From NCBI GenBank assembly GCA_036346255.1, contig CM070632.1:34064657-34128656 (forward strand): a DNA stretch of 64,000 bases. Reading direction: 5' to 3'. This DNA comes from Ampelocalamus luodianensis (lineage: Eukaryota; Streptophyta; Magnoliopsida; Poales; Poaceae). The notes under the pieces are model-generated. The model had not been told where the DNA came from, made no database searches, and saw nothing but the letters and a program-made list of their open reading frames with translations. Shown in pieces: positions 10,571 to 20,980 of the stretch (within the stretch, counting starts at the first letter, position 1; each line of letters starts with the position of its first letter). The position numbers and the translations under genes are program-made.

Positions 10571-11038
10571 CTACAACTCACAGCGAGGCGCGATGATGGC
10601 GGTGCTACGGCGGAAATGGGGATAGAGGCGGCACACGGCGCTCCGCGGGAATCGAGAATTTGTTGAGGGCTTTTGATGGTGGGGTGGTGGGACGCGGCGC
10701 GACACAGTCAGTCGGCGGCGGACCTTGCCGGAGAACGGTGGAGTGGCGCCACGGGCGGCAAGCGGCGAGGCGGAGTGCGCGCAGGCTTCCTTTGCAACTA
10801 CGCTTGAAGGGGAATGGGACCATGGCGGTGCTCTGGAGCGTGTGGGCGTAGCCAAAGCTTCAGCGAGGGGCCAGAACGACGAAGTGGTGTGCGACGGCTC
10901 GGTGGCCAAGCACTGCACTTGCTGCCTTTCCTGCTTCGGTGCCGGTGCGGCCATCCTCTCGTCGCCTCTCGCCAAGGAGCTAGGAGTGGAAGAGTAGAGC
11001 AGTGGTGCAAGCAACTGAGCCGCAGATGTGTAGTGCAA
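10571..11038 (-). CDS. hypothetical 155-codon frame inside the Pack-MULE
   Basis: Minus-strand frame MHYTSAAQLLAPLLYSS and onward, rich in Pro, Ser and Arg, with no motif I recognise. It could be a captured gene fragment or chance. It overlaps other open frames on both strands. Confidence 0.2.
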   Translation of the reverse strand: MHYTSAAQLLAPLLYSSTPSSLARGDERMAAPAPKQERQQVQCLATEPSHTTSSFWPLAEALATPTRSRAPPWSHSPSSVVAKEACAHSASPLAARGATPPFSGKVRRRLTVSRRVPPPHHQKPSTNSRFPRSAVCRLYPHFRRSTAIIAPRCEL

Positions 11039-11600
11039 GCGAAGAGGTGAGGAGAGGCTTCACGTGGTAATGAAAAAATATTTCCTTTTTCCACGTGGGT
11101 CAAACATCGGTCAAAACCACTTTAAATCGGACGAAGGGGTAGTTTTTGCGCGGTATTGACAGTTTGAGGGTCATTATATCCGGTATTGAAATTGAGGGAC
11201 TAAAACTAAACTAGGGCAAGAGTTGAGGGATGAAATGTGTACTTAATCCTAAATATTCCTGTAATCCAACTATTTGGGAGTTTTGAAAAATCTATGAAAG
11301 ATAGTACTTTGCAGCAAGACTGCTAGTGTTCTTACTCCTGTGTTCTTGTGAGTTCTCTTGGATTTGCCAGAAGGATCCCCCTAGGGTCCCCCTAGTTCGT
11401 GCTCTACAGTTCCAACCATTTTGTGTGGATTAGTTCCGGATTGTGGTTCTGCGATTGTTTGGACAGCGGGTCGGAGTTCTTGTAGCTTCGGATCGTCTTC
11501 CCCAATGCACGGGTATAAAGCTAGTTATACCCGCTGATATCCTATTTATCTCACCTACGCCGTGAAGATCGGGCCACCCAATACCCCGGTACCCATCAAG

Positions 11601-11612
11601 TGGTATCAGAGC
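11601..11612 (+). other. tRNA-Met primer binding site of CRM-like element 1
   Basis: TGGTATCAGAGC two bases after the LTR end. It is complementary to the 3' end of plant initiator tRNA-Met and fixes the 5' LTR boundary at 11598. Confidence 0.85.
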
Positions 11613-12200
11613 TTTCATTGACATGGTAGGTTTCACCATCCACATATTAGCACTTCGTCCCTTTGTGTGTTCTTGTTTTCTTGTTGTTTTGTTCCCTTCT
11701 AGAGTCCACAAATCATCCATAAAAAAATACCTAGAGACCTTGGTTTGAGTACTGCTAATCTTGTGTTTCTTGTGTTCTTCTAGTTGCTAGTTACAAACAT
11801 TATCTTGCACCACACCCCCCTTAGAATCAAGTGGCTATTCTGGTTAAAAAAAGAAAGAAAGAGAAAAAAAATTATAGAAAAAAAGAGTTGTGATGCAAGT
11901 TTCAGATTCATTACTTTGAATTGTGGTGCTTTGGACCTACAACATCCGCTGTTCTTTGGTTGGTTTACGTCACTTGATTTCAGTACCATAGCCTTCATTG
12001 AAAAGCCCACCAAGCTCCACTCAAAACCAAGGCTAGTTCTTGCGACTCCTGCTGTTCAATCGCTGAATCACTTTCGGATAAACTACCATATTGCACCATC
12101 GCGGTTCAACAAGATTGCATAAGAGCATTGATGAGTAGGAGGTGAGATTGTGTGATTCCACAAATTTTACCTATACCACTATATATTGGTTCTAACTAAC

Positions 12201-13680
12201 ATGGCAGGATCTCAGTCAAGTGTGCGTGGAAAAAATCATGAAGAAGTTGATGCCCCTATAACACGTGCTGAAGTGCAGCAAATGCAGAATAATCTTCTTC
12301 AGGCCATGGAGAGGATGCTCAATGAACGTCATACAACAGCGGGTGTTCAACAACCACCAAATATTGTTGACCCACTGGCTGAGGTCGGAGATGGAAATTC
12401 TGTGGGTGCTCAAGACGATCGAGAACTCAATGATCTCCACCCTGGGGATGGTCATGGCGTAGGCGCTCGGGCTGCAGCTAGTGTGCATGGCCGAGGAGTG
12501 GCTACACAAGCTTTGCAGCAAGGAGGAGGAGCACGCGGGCGAGGCTAAGGCCCCCGTATGCGCTACAACGAGGATCAATTGCCGTTTGCTCATGATCAAT
12601 ATGGCGAGTTTGATGATTATGGTGACAATGAGTTTTATGGAGTACCACTACCACCACGCGTAGTGCGCCCATGGAGATAATAACCATCGCCACAGCCATC
12701 TTGGTCGTGAAGACCACGATAATGCTACTTGAATCAAGTTGAGTGTTCCAAAATTTCTGAGGAAAAAGGACCCCAATGCTTTTATGATTGGGAAGAACAA
12801 TATGATCAGATTTTCAAGTGCACAATTTTTGGATGCAAAGAGAGTAAATCTAGCTTTGTGTTGAATTCTCCGCTATGCCTTGACATGGTGGAACCAGCTA
12901 CAAGAAAACCAATTTCAGACGGGACGAGATCGTATAAACACATGGGAAGAAATGAAGCAAGTGATGAGACAACGTTTTGTTCCATCTCGATGTCGACAAG
13001 AACTCCGAAATAGGTTGCGATTGCCTTACTCAAGGATCACACATAGTGGATGAGTACTATAAGAAGATGGAAACCCTTTTGATTCGTGCCCGGATCAGAT
13101 AAGATGAAAGTCTAAGATGGCTAGATTTTTGCATGGTCTTAATGAAGAAATTTGGATTTTGTTGAGATATTCCCCTATAATACTCTGCAGGAACTAATGG
13201 ACCAAGCCAAGTGAGCCAGAAAGGAAAGTTTAGCACCATGGACATACTCATCCTTCTTTGAGCCGCCTACTATGGCACCACGCGGCGTCCACAGGGCCAA
13301 TCTCATGCTAGTTCCTGGTTTTAAAGCACGGTGCAGCGGCCAGCATTGCCTGCTGCTAGTGGAAGGCAAGTGGCTTCATCAGCATCTTCTCCTGCTACTC
13401 ATAATGGTGATAGACGTCCTCCTACATCCACGGGTGCATCATCCGCAACACCTACTCCTAAGCGCACTGTAACATCAGTGCTTTAAATGCAAAGGAAAAG
13501 GGCACATTTCTTACGAGTGTCCTAGTAGAAGGACCATGCTCACTAATGAGAAAGGTGAATGAGAATCTGAAAGTGACCCTGAGGAAACTGGGGTACATGA
13601 CGAAGGATCGGTTGATGATGAAGAGAAATCTGATTGTGACATTCAAGCTGATGAGGGAGACAATAATTATTTTATTTCTC
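12201..13680 (+). pseudogene. gag of CRM-like element 1
   Basis: Start chosen at 12201 (MAGSQSSVRGKNHEEVDAP), followed by ITRAEVQQMQNNLLQAMERM. A TAA at 12546-12548 breaks the frame, after which MRYNEDQLPFAHDQYGEFDD continues in the same frame. The Retrotrans_gag region is readable with frame changes at 12740-13230 (FLRKKDPNAF, then INTWEEMKQVMRQRFVP and KMARFLHGLNEEI). A sound CCHC knuckle, CFKCKGKGHISYEC, lies at 13479-13520. Gag would form the particle shell and package RNA. Several stops make this copy defective. Confidence 0.75.
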
Positions 13681-13685
13681 GTCAT

Positions 13686-14215
13686 GTGTTAAGCTTTAAT
13701 GCAGTAAAAGAGGATAAGGAACAGCGGCATAACATCTTCCATACTCGTGGCACTATCAAAGGGAAGGTATGTCAGATTATTGTAGACAATGGAAGTTGCA
13801 ATAATATTGCTAGTTCATATTTGGTGGAAAGATTGTGTTTGAAACAACGACATCATCCTAGTCCATATAAGATGCAGTGGCTCAATGATTGTGGTTCATT
13901 GCAGGTTAACAATATTGTGACAATTCAATTCTCTGTTAGAAATTCAATGATCAAGTGGAATGTGATGTGGTTCCAATGCAAGCATGCCAATTGCTATTGG
14001 GACGTCCTTGGTTGTATGATCGTGATGTTCAGATTAGTGGCCAAACTAACAAGCTTACTTTTCAGTACCAAGAGAAGTGTATCTCCTTGCTTCCTTTAAC
14101 ACCGAAGGAGATAATGACGGACGATCTAAAAGGAAAGGAGAGGGGGAGTGAGAAACACTTGAGTGAGAACCAGCAATATAGTGAGCGAGTGAATCCAAAG
14201 ACAAACAAAAATCCA
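13686..14215 (+). pseudogene. aspartic protease region of CRM-like element 1
   Basis: Open from 13686: HNIFHTRGTIKGKVCQIIVDNGSCNNIASS. The active-site motif is usually DGGS(C)xN in this lineage. Here it reads DNGSCNN, a Gly to Asn change beside the catalytic Asp. It continues through QLLLGRPWLYDRDVQ in the next frame, a conserved protease C-terminal block, and then a charged linker to about 14215. One frameshift lies between 13950 and 14000. Confidence 0.7.
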
Positions 14216-14254
14216 TAGCCAAAACTAACCAAGCCAAAGGGAAAAGAGGGTTTA

Positions 14255-15190
14255 GTGATGATGGCTAGGAAAGGGAACATGAGGGAATTGAGAGAACCCA
14301 ATTCTACATTTTTTGTACTCATGTACAATGAAAACTTTTTATCTGCTAACAACTTACCCTCTACCTTTCCTAGTTCTGTTCTTGGCATTTTGCAGAACTA
14401 TGAGGATGTGTTTCCCGATGAAGTACCATCTGGACTACCACCCAAGAGAGGCATTGAACATCAAATAGACTTGGTACCTGGTTCCCCATTGCCGAACCGG
14501 CCACCATATCGCACTAACCTAGCGGAAACTAAGGAGATCCAACGCCAAGTTCAGGACCTCCTCAACAAAGGACAAGGTGTGGAGGTGGATGAGGAGAAAG
14601 TCAAGGCAGTTCATGAATGGTTGCCTCCACAAAATGTAAGCCAGGCAAGGAGTTTTCTTGGGCTTGCTGGATTTTATCGACAATTTGTGAAGGACGTCAG
14701 CACCATTGCTGCCTCGATCTACGAATTGACAAAGAAATATGTTCCATTTCAATGGCGTGAAGCACAAGAGAAGGCATCCGAAGAGCTGAAAGCTAAGTTG
14801 ACATCAGCACCACTCCTTTCACTACCGAATTTCGGTAAGACATTTGAGATTGAATGCGATGCAAGTGGTATAGGAATTGGTGGAGTGCTCATGCAATAAG
14901 GTAGGCCTATTGCATACTTCAGTGAAAAATTAAGTGGTCCAACTCTCAATTATTCTATTTATAATAAAGAATTGTATGCTTTAGTAAGGTTTTTACAAAT
15001 ATGGCAACATTATTTATGGCCCAAAGAATTTGTGATACACTTAGACCATGAATCTTTGAAACATCTTAAGGGCCAACTAAAACTGAATCGAAGACATGCT
15101 AAATGGAGTGGGTTCATCGAATCTTTTCCTTATATTGTAAAGTATAAGAAAGGGAAGGATAATGTTGTAGCTGGTGCTTTGTCTAGGCGC
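14255..15190 (+). pseudogene. RT (core deleted) and RNase H of CRM-like element 1
   Basis: Open from 14255 to 14899. The RT start is intact (VPSGLPPKRGIEHQIDLVPG, RPPYRTNLAETKEIQRQVQ), but after LLNKG at about 14570 it jumps directly to QGVEVDEEKVKAVHEW. The full-length relative at 35995-37242 has about 190 residues between these points, including the YFDD catalytic box. The connection (FLGLAGFYRQFVKDVSTI) and RNase H (IECDASGIGIGG, KEFVIHLDHESLKHLKG, YKKGKDNVVAGALSRR) follow, with a stop at 14897-14899. Without the fingers/palm region this element cannot make cDNA by itself. Confidence 0.85.
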
Positions 15191-16330
15191 CATGCTTTGC
15201 TTTCTCAGCTTGATGCTAAAATTCTTGGTCTAGAAAGTATCAAGGAATTATATGTGAGTGACTCATATTTTGCTGAACCATATTCGAAGTGCAGTAAGGG
15301 AAAGGGCTGGGAAAGGTTTCATCTACATGATGGTTTCTTATTTAGAGCTAACAAGCTATGCATTCTAGATTATTCTGTTCGATTACTGTTATTGCAGGAG
15401 GCTCACGAGGGAGGACTTATGGGATATTTTGGAGCAAAGAAAGCGAGAGTGTTACGGCCTATCATTTCTTTTGGCCAAGGTTGGTAGCGATGTTGAGCAT
15501 TATGTGCTACGATGTGAGACATGCCACGAGCTAAGTCCCATTTGAACCCTCATAGATTGTATACACCTTTACCTATTCCTAATGCTCCATGGGAGGATAT
15601 CTCAATGGATTTTGTTCTAGGTTTACCCGAACTAAGCGAGGAGAGATTCAGTTTTGTTGTAGTTGATAGGTTTAGCAAAATGGCTCATTTTATTCTCTAT
15701 CACAAGAGCGATGATGCTTCACACATTGCTAAATTGTTTTTCAGGAAGTGAATACGACTACATGTGTACCACGCACGATAGTTCAGATTATGACACTAAG
15801 TTTTTAAGCTACTTTTGGAAGACCTTGTGGGAAAACTTGGGACCGGACTATTGTTCTCTACAACATGCCACTCCCAAACAGATGGACAAACTAAAGTTGT
15901 GAACCAAACATTGTAAATATTGTTGCGAGCTATTCTAAAGAAAAATTTGAAGATGTGGAAAGAGTGTCTCCCATATGTGGAATTTGTATATAACAAGGTA
16001 GTACATTCGACCACAAAATTTTCTCCATTTAATATTGTATATGGTTTCAAACCCAATGCTCCCATAGACCTATTGCCTTTGCCTTTGTAGGAATGAACCA
16101 ATTTTAATGCAAGCAAGCGTGCTGAATTTGTAAAGAAGTTGCATGAGAAAGCCAAGGAAAACATTGAGAAGACGACCAAGCAGTATGAGAAACAGGCAAA
16201 CAACGGTAGGAAGAAGATGTTGTTCGAACAAGGTGACTTAATATGAGTACATCTTCGTAAGAGCGCTTTCGAGCAGCATAAAGCAAACTTCATCCACGGC
16301 GGGTGGTCCATTCCAAGTGCTTAAAAGATC
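15191..16330 (+). pseudogene. integrase of CRM-like element 1
   Basis: Zinc-domain side: RLLLLQEAHEGGLMGYFG to 15487, then a frameshift. Core: PWEDISMDFVLGLPELSEERF with the first Asp, DRFSKMAHFILYHKSDDASH, then YDTKFLSYFWKTLWENLG. The Glu motif normally reads QTDGQTE; here the frame-corrected reading gives QTDGQTK, so the catalytic Glu looks lost. Later parts (VEFVYNKVVHSTT-like, HEKAKENIEK) need several frame changes. The gene is decayed throughout. Confidence 0.75.
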
Positions 16331-16458
16331 AATGATAATGCATACAATATAAATATTCCTCAAGAGTATGGCATTAGTACAACATTCAATGTTTCAAATC
16401 TATCTCCCTATTTTGGACCATCAGAGTCGAGGACGACTCCTTTTCAAGAGGGGAAAGA

Positions 16459-16780
16459 TAATGAGGACATCCCTACGACTACTACTCCAAGCGTGCATGA
16501 GACTGTACAAAAAGCACCCATCGGTCCAATGACTAGAGCCCGAATCAAGCTTCTTAACCAACATGTACTTTTGTTTCTTAATGATTCTCCTATTGATCAT
16601 AATAAGAATTGGTTGCTATCTCATGAAAATACTTTGTGCATTCTCGGTTTGAGCGTTGTGAAGATTCGGATACAAAGCAATGGAGAAGAACTCGGGATAT
16701 CAAAGGAAGTCGAAACATGTGCTACGATCGGTCGAAAAGCTCTACGACTAGGTCTACGGTATTTGTGACCAGGTCGGCAA
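16459..16780 (+). repeat. 3' LTR of CRM-like element 1, first part
   Basis: Begins TAATGAGGACATCCC after the purine tract at 16441-16458. The frame 16493-16768 encodes HETVQKAPIGPMTRARIKLLNQ, the CR-type C-terminal tail that overlaps the LTR. Interrupted at 16780/20364 by a solo LTR. Confidence 0.8.
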
Positions 16781-17721
16781 TGTAACATCCCAAAGTGTTG
16801 TTACCAAAATAAAATAAAATAAAGTTATTGTTTTATTGGTTTTTCTGAAATTTGATAGAGTTTATTTGCTTTATTTGAATTTTTGAAGTTTTAAAAGTCA
16901 AAATTTAAAATTTATTTGAAGTTCTTGAAGTTTGATTGGTTTAATCTGAAAAATAAAATTTTAATTAAATTCTAGAATTTTCTGATATTTTAAAAGATTT
17001 TTCCTAAATATCTTAAAGCCAAAACAATTTATTTTGCAAAATTAATAGCCAATTATAAGTTGGAACTATTTTTATTTAAGTCCAAAATAAATATGGGAAT
17101 TTCTGTGAATTTTCTCATAATTTCTGGATTTAATTTGCTATTTTCTAAAGCTAAAATGAATTAATCAGAATAATTAAATTGCAAAATCATTTAAAAACCC
17201 TAACCCCTTTTTGGGACGAATCTCACCAGCCCATCTCTCCCTCTCTCTCGCACGCAGCCCACGCGGCCCATTCTCCCACGTGTTTTCCACTTCAAAGCTT
17301 GTCGATCGTCGGATCAAAGATCAACGGTCAAGATCCCCGTGTAACGTTCGGGCGACCGAACGTCTCAATCGGTTTTGACCGTTGGATATAGATCCAACGG
17401 CATCCACACACCCACGCCACCCCACCCCTCTGCACCATCAGATGGAAATCGGACGGCCCGCGACCCCTTCTCCTCCCCGCGTTCTTCTTCTTCGTTTCCT
17501 TCTTTATCCCCGAGCCGCCGCCATTACCGCGCCTCGCGAGCTTCATCTCCGCCGTAATTTCCTCCCCGTCTCCTCCCCGGAATCGCGCGCATTGAATTCC
17601 CTTTATCTCGCCGCCCCGTTCCCGGCCATTTGCCCCCTCCATTTCGCGCAAAACCGCCGGATCTTCGCCATCACCGCCGAGATCGCTGCCGCACTTATCT
17701 CCCTCTTCCGTACCCTCCGCC

Positions 17722-17727
17722 TATAAA
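17722..17727 (+). promoter_or_regulatory. TATA box in solo LTR 1
   Basis: TATAAA following a GC-rich, pyrimidine-rich stretch and preceding a GC-rich leader, as in large plant gypsy LTRs. The open frames around it (17179-18131) are leader sequence rather than genes. Confidence 0.5.
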
Positions 17728-18792
17728 GGAGCCTCGGGAGCGGCTTGAGTACGCATCCCAGGCGATCAACTCACTCCGCCTTCTCCTCTTCATTTGGCGA
17801 AAATCAAGTTTCGCGCGCGGCCACGCGCCGAGGTTTTCTTGATTCGCGAGGTCAAGGACTCCCGGCCTCCCGGCGACACCAACGGCCGCGCAACACCGCC
17901 GTCCGTCGCACCTCCCCGCACCAAGATCCCCAGATCCCCAACTTCATCGGAGGCCGAACTGCACCACTGCCAAACCTCGTCGTCGGCGGTCAAAACTCCT
18001 CGTTCTGCCGCTGTTTTTGTGAGCATCGCACTCCTCGCACTTCCCTCTCCATCTTGACACCGTCATCGATCGCTGCCGTGCCACCCTTCGCCGGCAAGCT
18101 CATCGACGAGCCGCCGCTGGCCTCGTGTTGACGTGGCACCGCCACGTAGGCGCCACCTCGGTAAAATAGCCCTCGTGGCATCCCCGTGTCGGCGAGTCGA
18201 CCCCGTCGCGCCGACTCGACCTCAACCCGTTCGTCAACCACCGTGGACTTAGTCCATATGGACCATGTCTATGACACGTGGGGTCCACACGTCAAAATTT
18301 AATTTATTTCTTTAAATCCCGAAAATTTGAGTGTTGATGTAATCATTGCGTCATAAAGCCCTTTTCCTTTACAAAAATAATTTGGCCGGGAAAAGAAATT
18401 CCCTCGATGACGTCACACTACGCAATAATTCGATTTTCCTTTAGAAAAATAATTCCCAAAATTCAGAAAAACCCTAATTCTATCATTTTATGTATTTTCA
18501 AACTTCCAAAGCCCATATCTTTTGCATCCGAACTCCGATTGAGCCCATTCAAATTTATAAATTTGTCTAAATTCAAGATCTATCCATCTAAACCAAAATT
18601 ATTTAATTTGGAGTTCATTTGAATTGTTATTCGAATTTTATTTGAATTTGGCTTATTTCGCGATTAGATTTTGACGACTTCGGAGAGTCAGATTTCGACG
18701 CCAGTTGAAGAGCTTATAAGAGGATTGATTTTGACTGTATGATAATCGTGATTATACACTTGTACTACTAGGAGAAAGTACTTGTGAGTACT

Positions 18793-18868
18793 AGGTGACC
18801 TGTTAAGAAAAACAACATCACCTCAGTACCAGGTGATCTGTTAAGGAAAACAACATCACCTCATCAAG
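18793..18868 (+). repeat. 38-bp direct repeat, two copies
   Basis: Two adjacent copies beginning AGGTGACCTGTTAAG and AGGTGATCTGTTAAG, each ending CAACATCACCTCA. They lie inside solo LTR 1. Confidence 0.8.
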
Positions 18869-20363
18869 CAAGGCAAGTTATACCCTTGATCATATCGATC
18901 CCATTATTTTAAATTTATTTAATTCTATTTTAAATTACTATTGCATGCATAATTTTTATCTAGTTATTTTAATCCCCTGTTTAAATACTTAGTTATTCCA
19001 ATTCCTTGTGTATAGCCAATTTGAATATTGATTATCATTTCCTTGTCACCATTAGATAAAATAATATTGGAAATAATTAAATACTTAGCCAATGCCTAGA
19101 TCAAATCTTGTATTTGGGAAGTTTTTAGCCAAATTTTTCAAATTTGAATTTAATTGGATCTATGGTATTGTTTTACCATAAAAGGTTTATAAAATGTCTT
19201 TACCTAGAAAATAAAATGAAAATGGGTTTGGACTTGGGCGAAATGGATGATTGGTGGGTGCAGGTTTATGCAGGGCTCAAGCTGGTAGGTTGAGGCCCGG
19301 GGTTCTAATGGATGTCGCCTGGTCAATTAAGGACCGGTCTTGAGCCGCATCTTGCTAAGCCACCACCGTACCACCACATGTCCTCGGTGTGGGAGTAGGA
19401 CACAGCTAATGTCTGCAATGTTCCACCGGTGGTTCCCTCTGATGCAATGGGTAGTCATGTTACGACTTATGTTTGTCCCACTTAGCGCAGAGGGGCCCGA
19501 ACCGGAGGTCTTTATTCCAAAGGGTGTGAAACCTTAGTGAGGGTAGCTCATGGTGGAATAGCGCTTTGTAAAAGCCTTGTCACGTGCTCTAGGCCGCTTA
19601 CCCAAGGTAGTGAGCGTTGGTATCGACGGATCCGAATAAACTAGAGAAGTCGTGTCTTGTGGGTAAAGTTGTGCGACCTCTGCGAGTGTAAAACTATTCG
19701 AATAGCCGTGTCCACGATCATGGACATCTTTGGCAAAGCCACTCAAAGTTGGACTTTGGTTTTGTTTGAAAAGACTTCTTCAAACTGGTTTATCCAAATG
19801 GAATTGGGCAGTAGCCTTGTGATAGGAGGTATCCTTCACCATTTACGTGTGAATGTTATCGACTATAAAGTGAGAATTTATAAAATGATTTGTAGTTATA
19901 AAACAACTGCTTTGGAACTTAGTACAAGTATTTAAAGAAAATGCTGCTTTATGCAAATCAACCAATGAGCCATCCTTTGTTACATCCATATATGCATGTC
20001 ATTCTGTTATTTGACGGGTGTAACTTGCGAGCACGGTAGTTGTGCTCATACTTGCTTTATGCAAATAAAATTTCAGAGGAGAAGGACCTTGCTACCGGTG
20101 TGGATCTCGACGACTAGGCCGCTCCCCCAGTCGATTGCCTATGGCAGATTAACTGGACTGTACTACGTCTTCTTCGTCTTCCGCTGTGTTCTTTATTGTT
20201 GGCTTGTAAGCCACTTTTGTAATAAACTCTGTTGATTATTAATAAAGTTGTGATATGAATTTGTTACCACATTTGTTTACTGTATGAACTAGCTATTGAA
20301 CATGGGATTAGTTCAGAAATGCACAGAGGATTTGGGTTGTTAATCCCGGGTCCTGACAGGCAA

Positions 20364-20852
20364 GTCCTACGACCAAGTCTACCAGTAGTACGACCAGGTC
20401 TACCAGCGCTACGACCAGGTCAGCAAGTCCTATGACCAGGTCAGCAAGCGCTATGACTAGGACTGCCAGCGCTACGACTAGGTTTGCTAGCGCTACGACC
20501 AGGTCTGCAAGTTCTACAACTAGGTTTACCAGCGCTACAACTAGATCTGCAAGTTCTACAACTAGGTTTACCAGCGCTACGACCAAGTGCATTGAAAAGG
20601 AACAAGGAGGCCGCACAAGCTAATAAATACTGCGCGAGGGTTGAAGAGTCAAGCTTGAGTTCCACCCAAGAAAACCTTTCAGCTGCTCAAGAAAATTGAT
20701 GAAGTTCTATTAGCATTCGCGAGGGCTATTCCAAGTATAAATATTCCTGTAATCCAACTATTTGGGAGTTTTGAAAAATCTATGAAAGATAGTACTTTGC
20801 AGCAAGACTGCTAGTGTTCTTACTCCTATGTTCTTGTGAGTTCTCTTGGATT
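20364..20852 (+). repeat. 3' LTR of CRM-like element 1, second part, truncated
   Basis: Continues the minisatellite (20364-20597) and then matches the 5' LTR from CATTGAAAAGGAACAAGGAG through TATAAATATTCCTGTAATCC (20736 onward) to CTCTTGGATT at about 20852. The 5' LTR has ~240 more bases after that point, so the 3' end is lost. Confidence 0.8.
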
Positions 20853-20980
20853 CACGAGAATATATTCCTTCTTTTTTGTTTGAGAACATTTCTCAGATTA
20901 CAAAACTTGTGAGTTCTCTTGGATTCACGAGAATATATTCCTTCTTTTTTTTGTTTGAGAACATTTCTCAGATTACGAAA
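20833..20980 (+). repeat. 73-bp tandem duplication across the broken LTR end
   Basis: CTTGTGAGTTCTCTTGGATT followed by CACGAGAATATATTCC occurs at 20833 and again at 20906, with two extra T in the second copy. The unit joins the last LTR bases to the new flank, so the duplication happened after the LTR lost its end. Confidence 0.85.

Larger units (their letters stand above)
9501..11249 (+). mobile_element. Pack-MULE candidate (1749 bp, GC-rich interior)
   Basis: Ends are GGATTAAGTACA and its complement TGTACTTAATCC. The terminal inverted repeats are long (about 165 bases, imperfect; both contain GTCCCTCAA, GTGGTTTTGACC and CACGTG blocks in mirrored order). A 9-bp duplication TAAATATTC flanks it (9492-9500, 11250-11258), the length typical of Mutator-like elements. 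The paralogous LTR has the unduplicated site (20738-20746). It contains no transposase. The interior (about 9700-11060) is strongly GC-rich and unlike the AT-rich surroundings, as expected for captured genic DNA. Capture is inference, since the source gene cannot be found here. Confidence 0.85.
8757..11598 (+). repeat. 5' LTR of CRM-like element 1, split by a MULE
   Basis: Starts TGATAAGG and ends CCCATCA at 11598, directly before the primer site. Removing the MULE and one target copy leaves about 1084 bases. The left part encodes the CR-type tail (GPMTRARIKLLNQQ) in its open frame and then the 21-bp minisatellite. A TATAAATA box sits at 9490-9497. The 3' copy is at 16459-16780 plus 20364-20852. 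Confidence 0.85.
16781..20358 (+). mobile_element. solo LTR 1, Tekay-like gypsy (3578 bp)
   Basis: Starts TGTAACATCCC and ends GGGTCCTGACA, flanked by the 5-bp duplication GGCAA (16776-16780, 20359-20363). No internal coding domain and no repeated LTR half, so it is a solo LTR left by recombination between two LTRs. TATAAA at 17722-17727 supports plus orientation. The middle (about 19240-19740) has a segment shared with other large LTRs in this window (32500-32960, 51060-51520, and reversed at about 41160-41300): ATTAAGGACCG and GGGTAAAGTTGTGC-type phrases. Confidence 0.9.
8757..20852 (+). mobile_element. CRM-like Ty3/gypsy element 1 (hosts two younger insertions)
   Basis: Order: 5' LTR, tRNA-Met primer site, gag, protease, RT remnant, RNase H, integrase, CR-type C-terminal tail overlapping the 3' LTR. 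The LTR start TGATAAGGACATCCC (8757) is mutated to TAATGAGGACATCCC in the 3' copy (16459), which follows a purine tract TTTTCAAGAGGGGAAAGA. The pol frame running into the 3' LTR with a TRARxKLL tail is a known property of the CRM lineage. It is interrupted by a MULE (9501-11249) and a solo LTR (16781-20358). The last ~240 bases of the 3' LTR are gone, so no target duplication can be confirmed. Confidence 0.8.

Noticed and set aside
9501..11249. Calling the inserted GC-rich element a CACTA transposon
   Set aside because: Its ends do not start CACTA and the duplication is 9 bp, not 3 bp.
11601..11612. tRNA-Met-like matches here and at 38949, 53046 and 61415 considered as tRNA genes
   Set aside because: Only 12-13 bases next to LTR ends: these are retroelement primer binding sites.
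17179..18131. Overlapping open frames of 60-128 codons in GC-rich sequence
   Set aside because: They lie inside solo LTR 1 around its TATA box, on both strands, with only Pro/Ser/Arg-rich composition and no motif.
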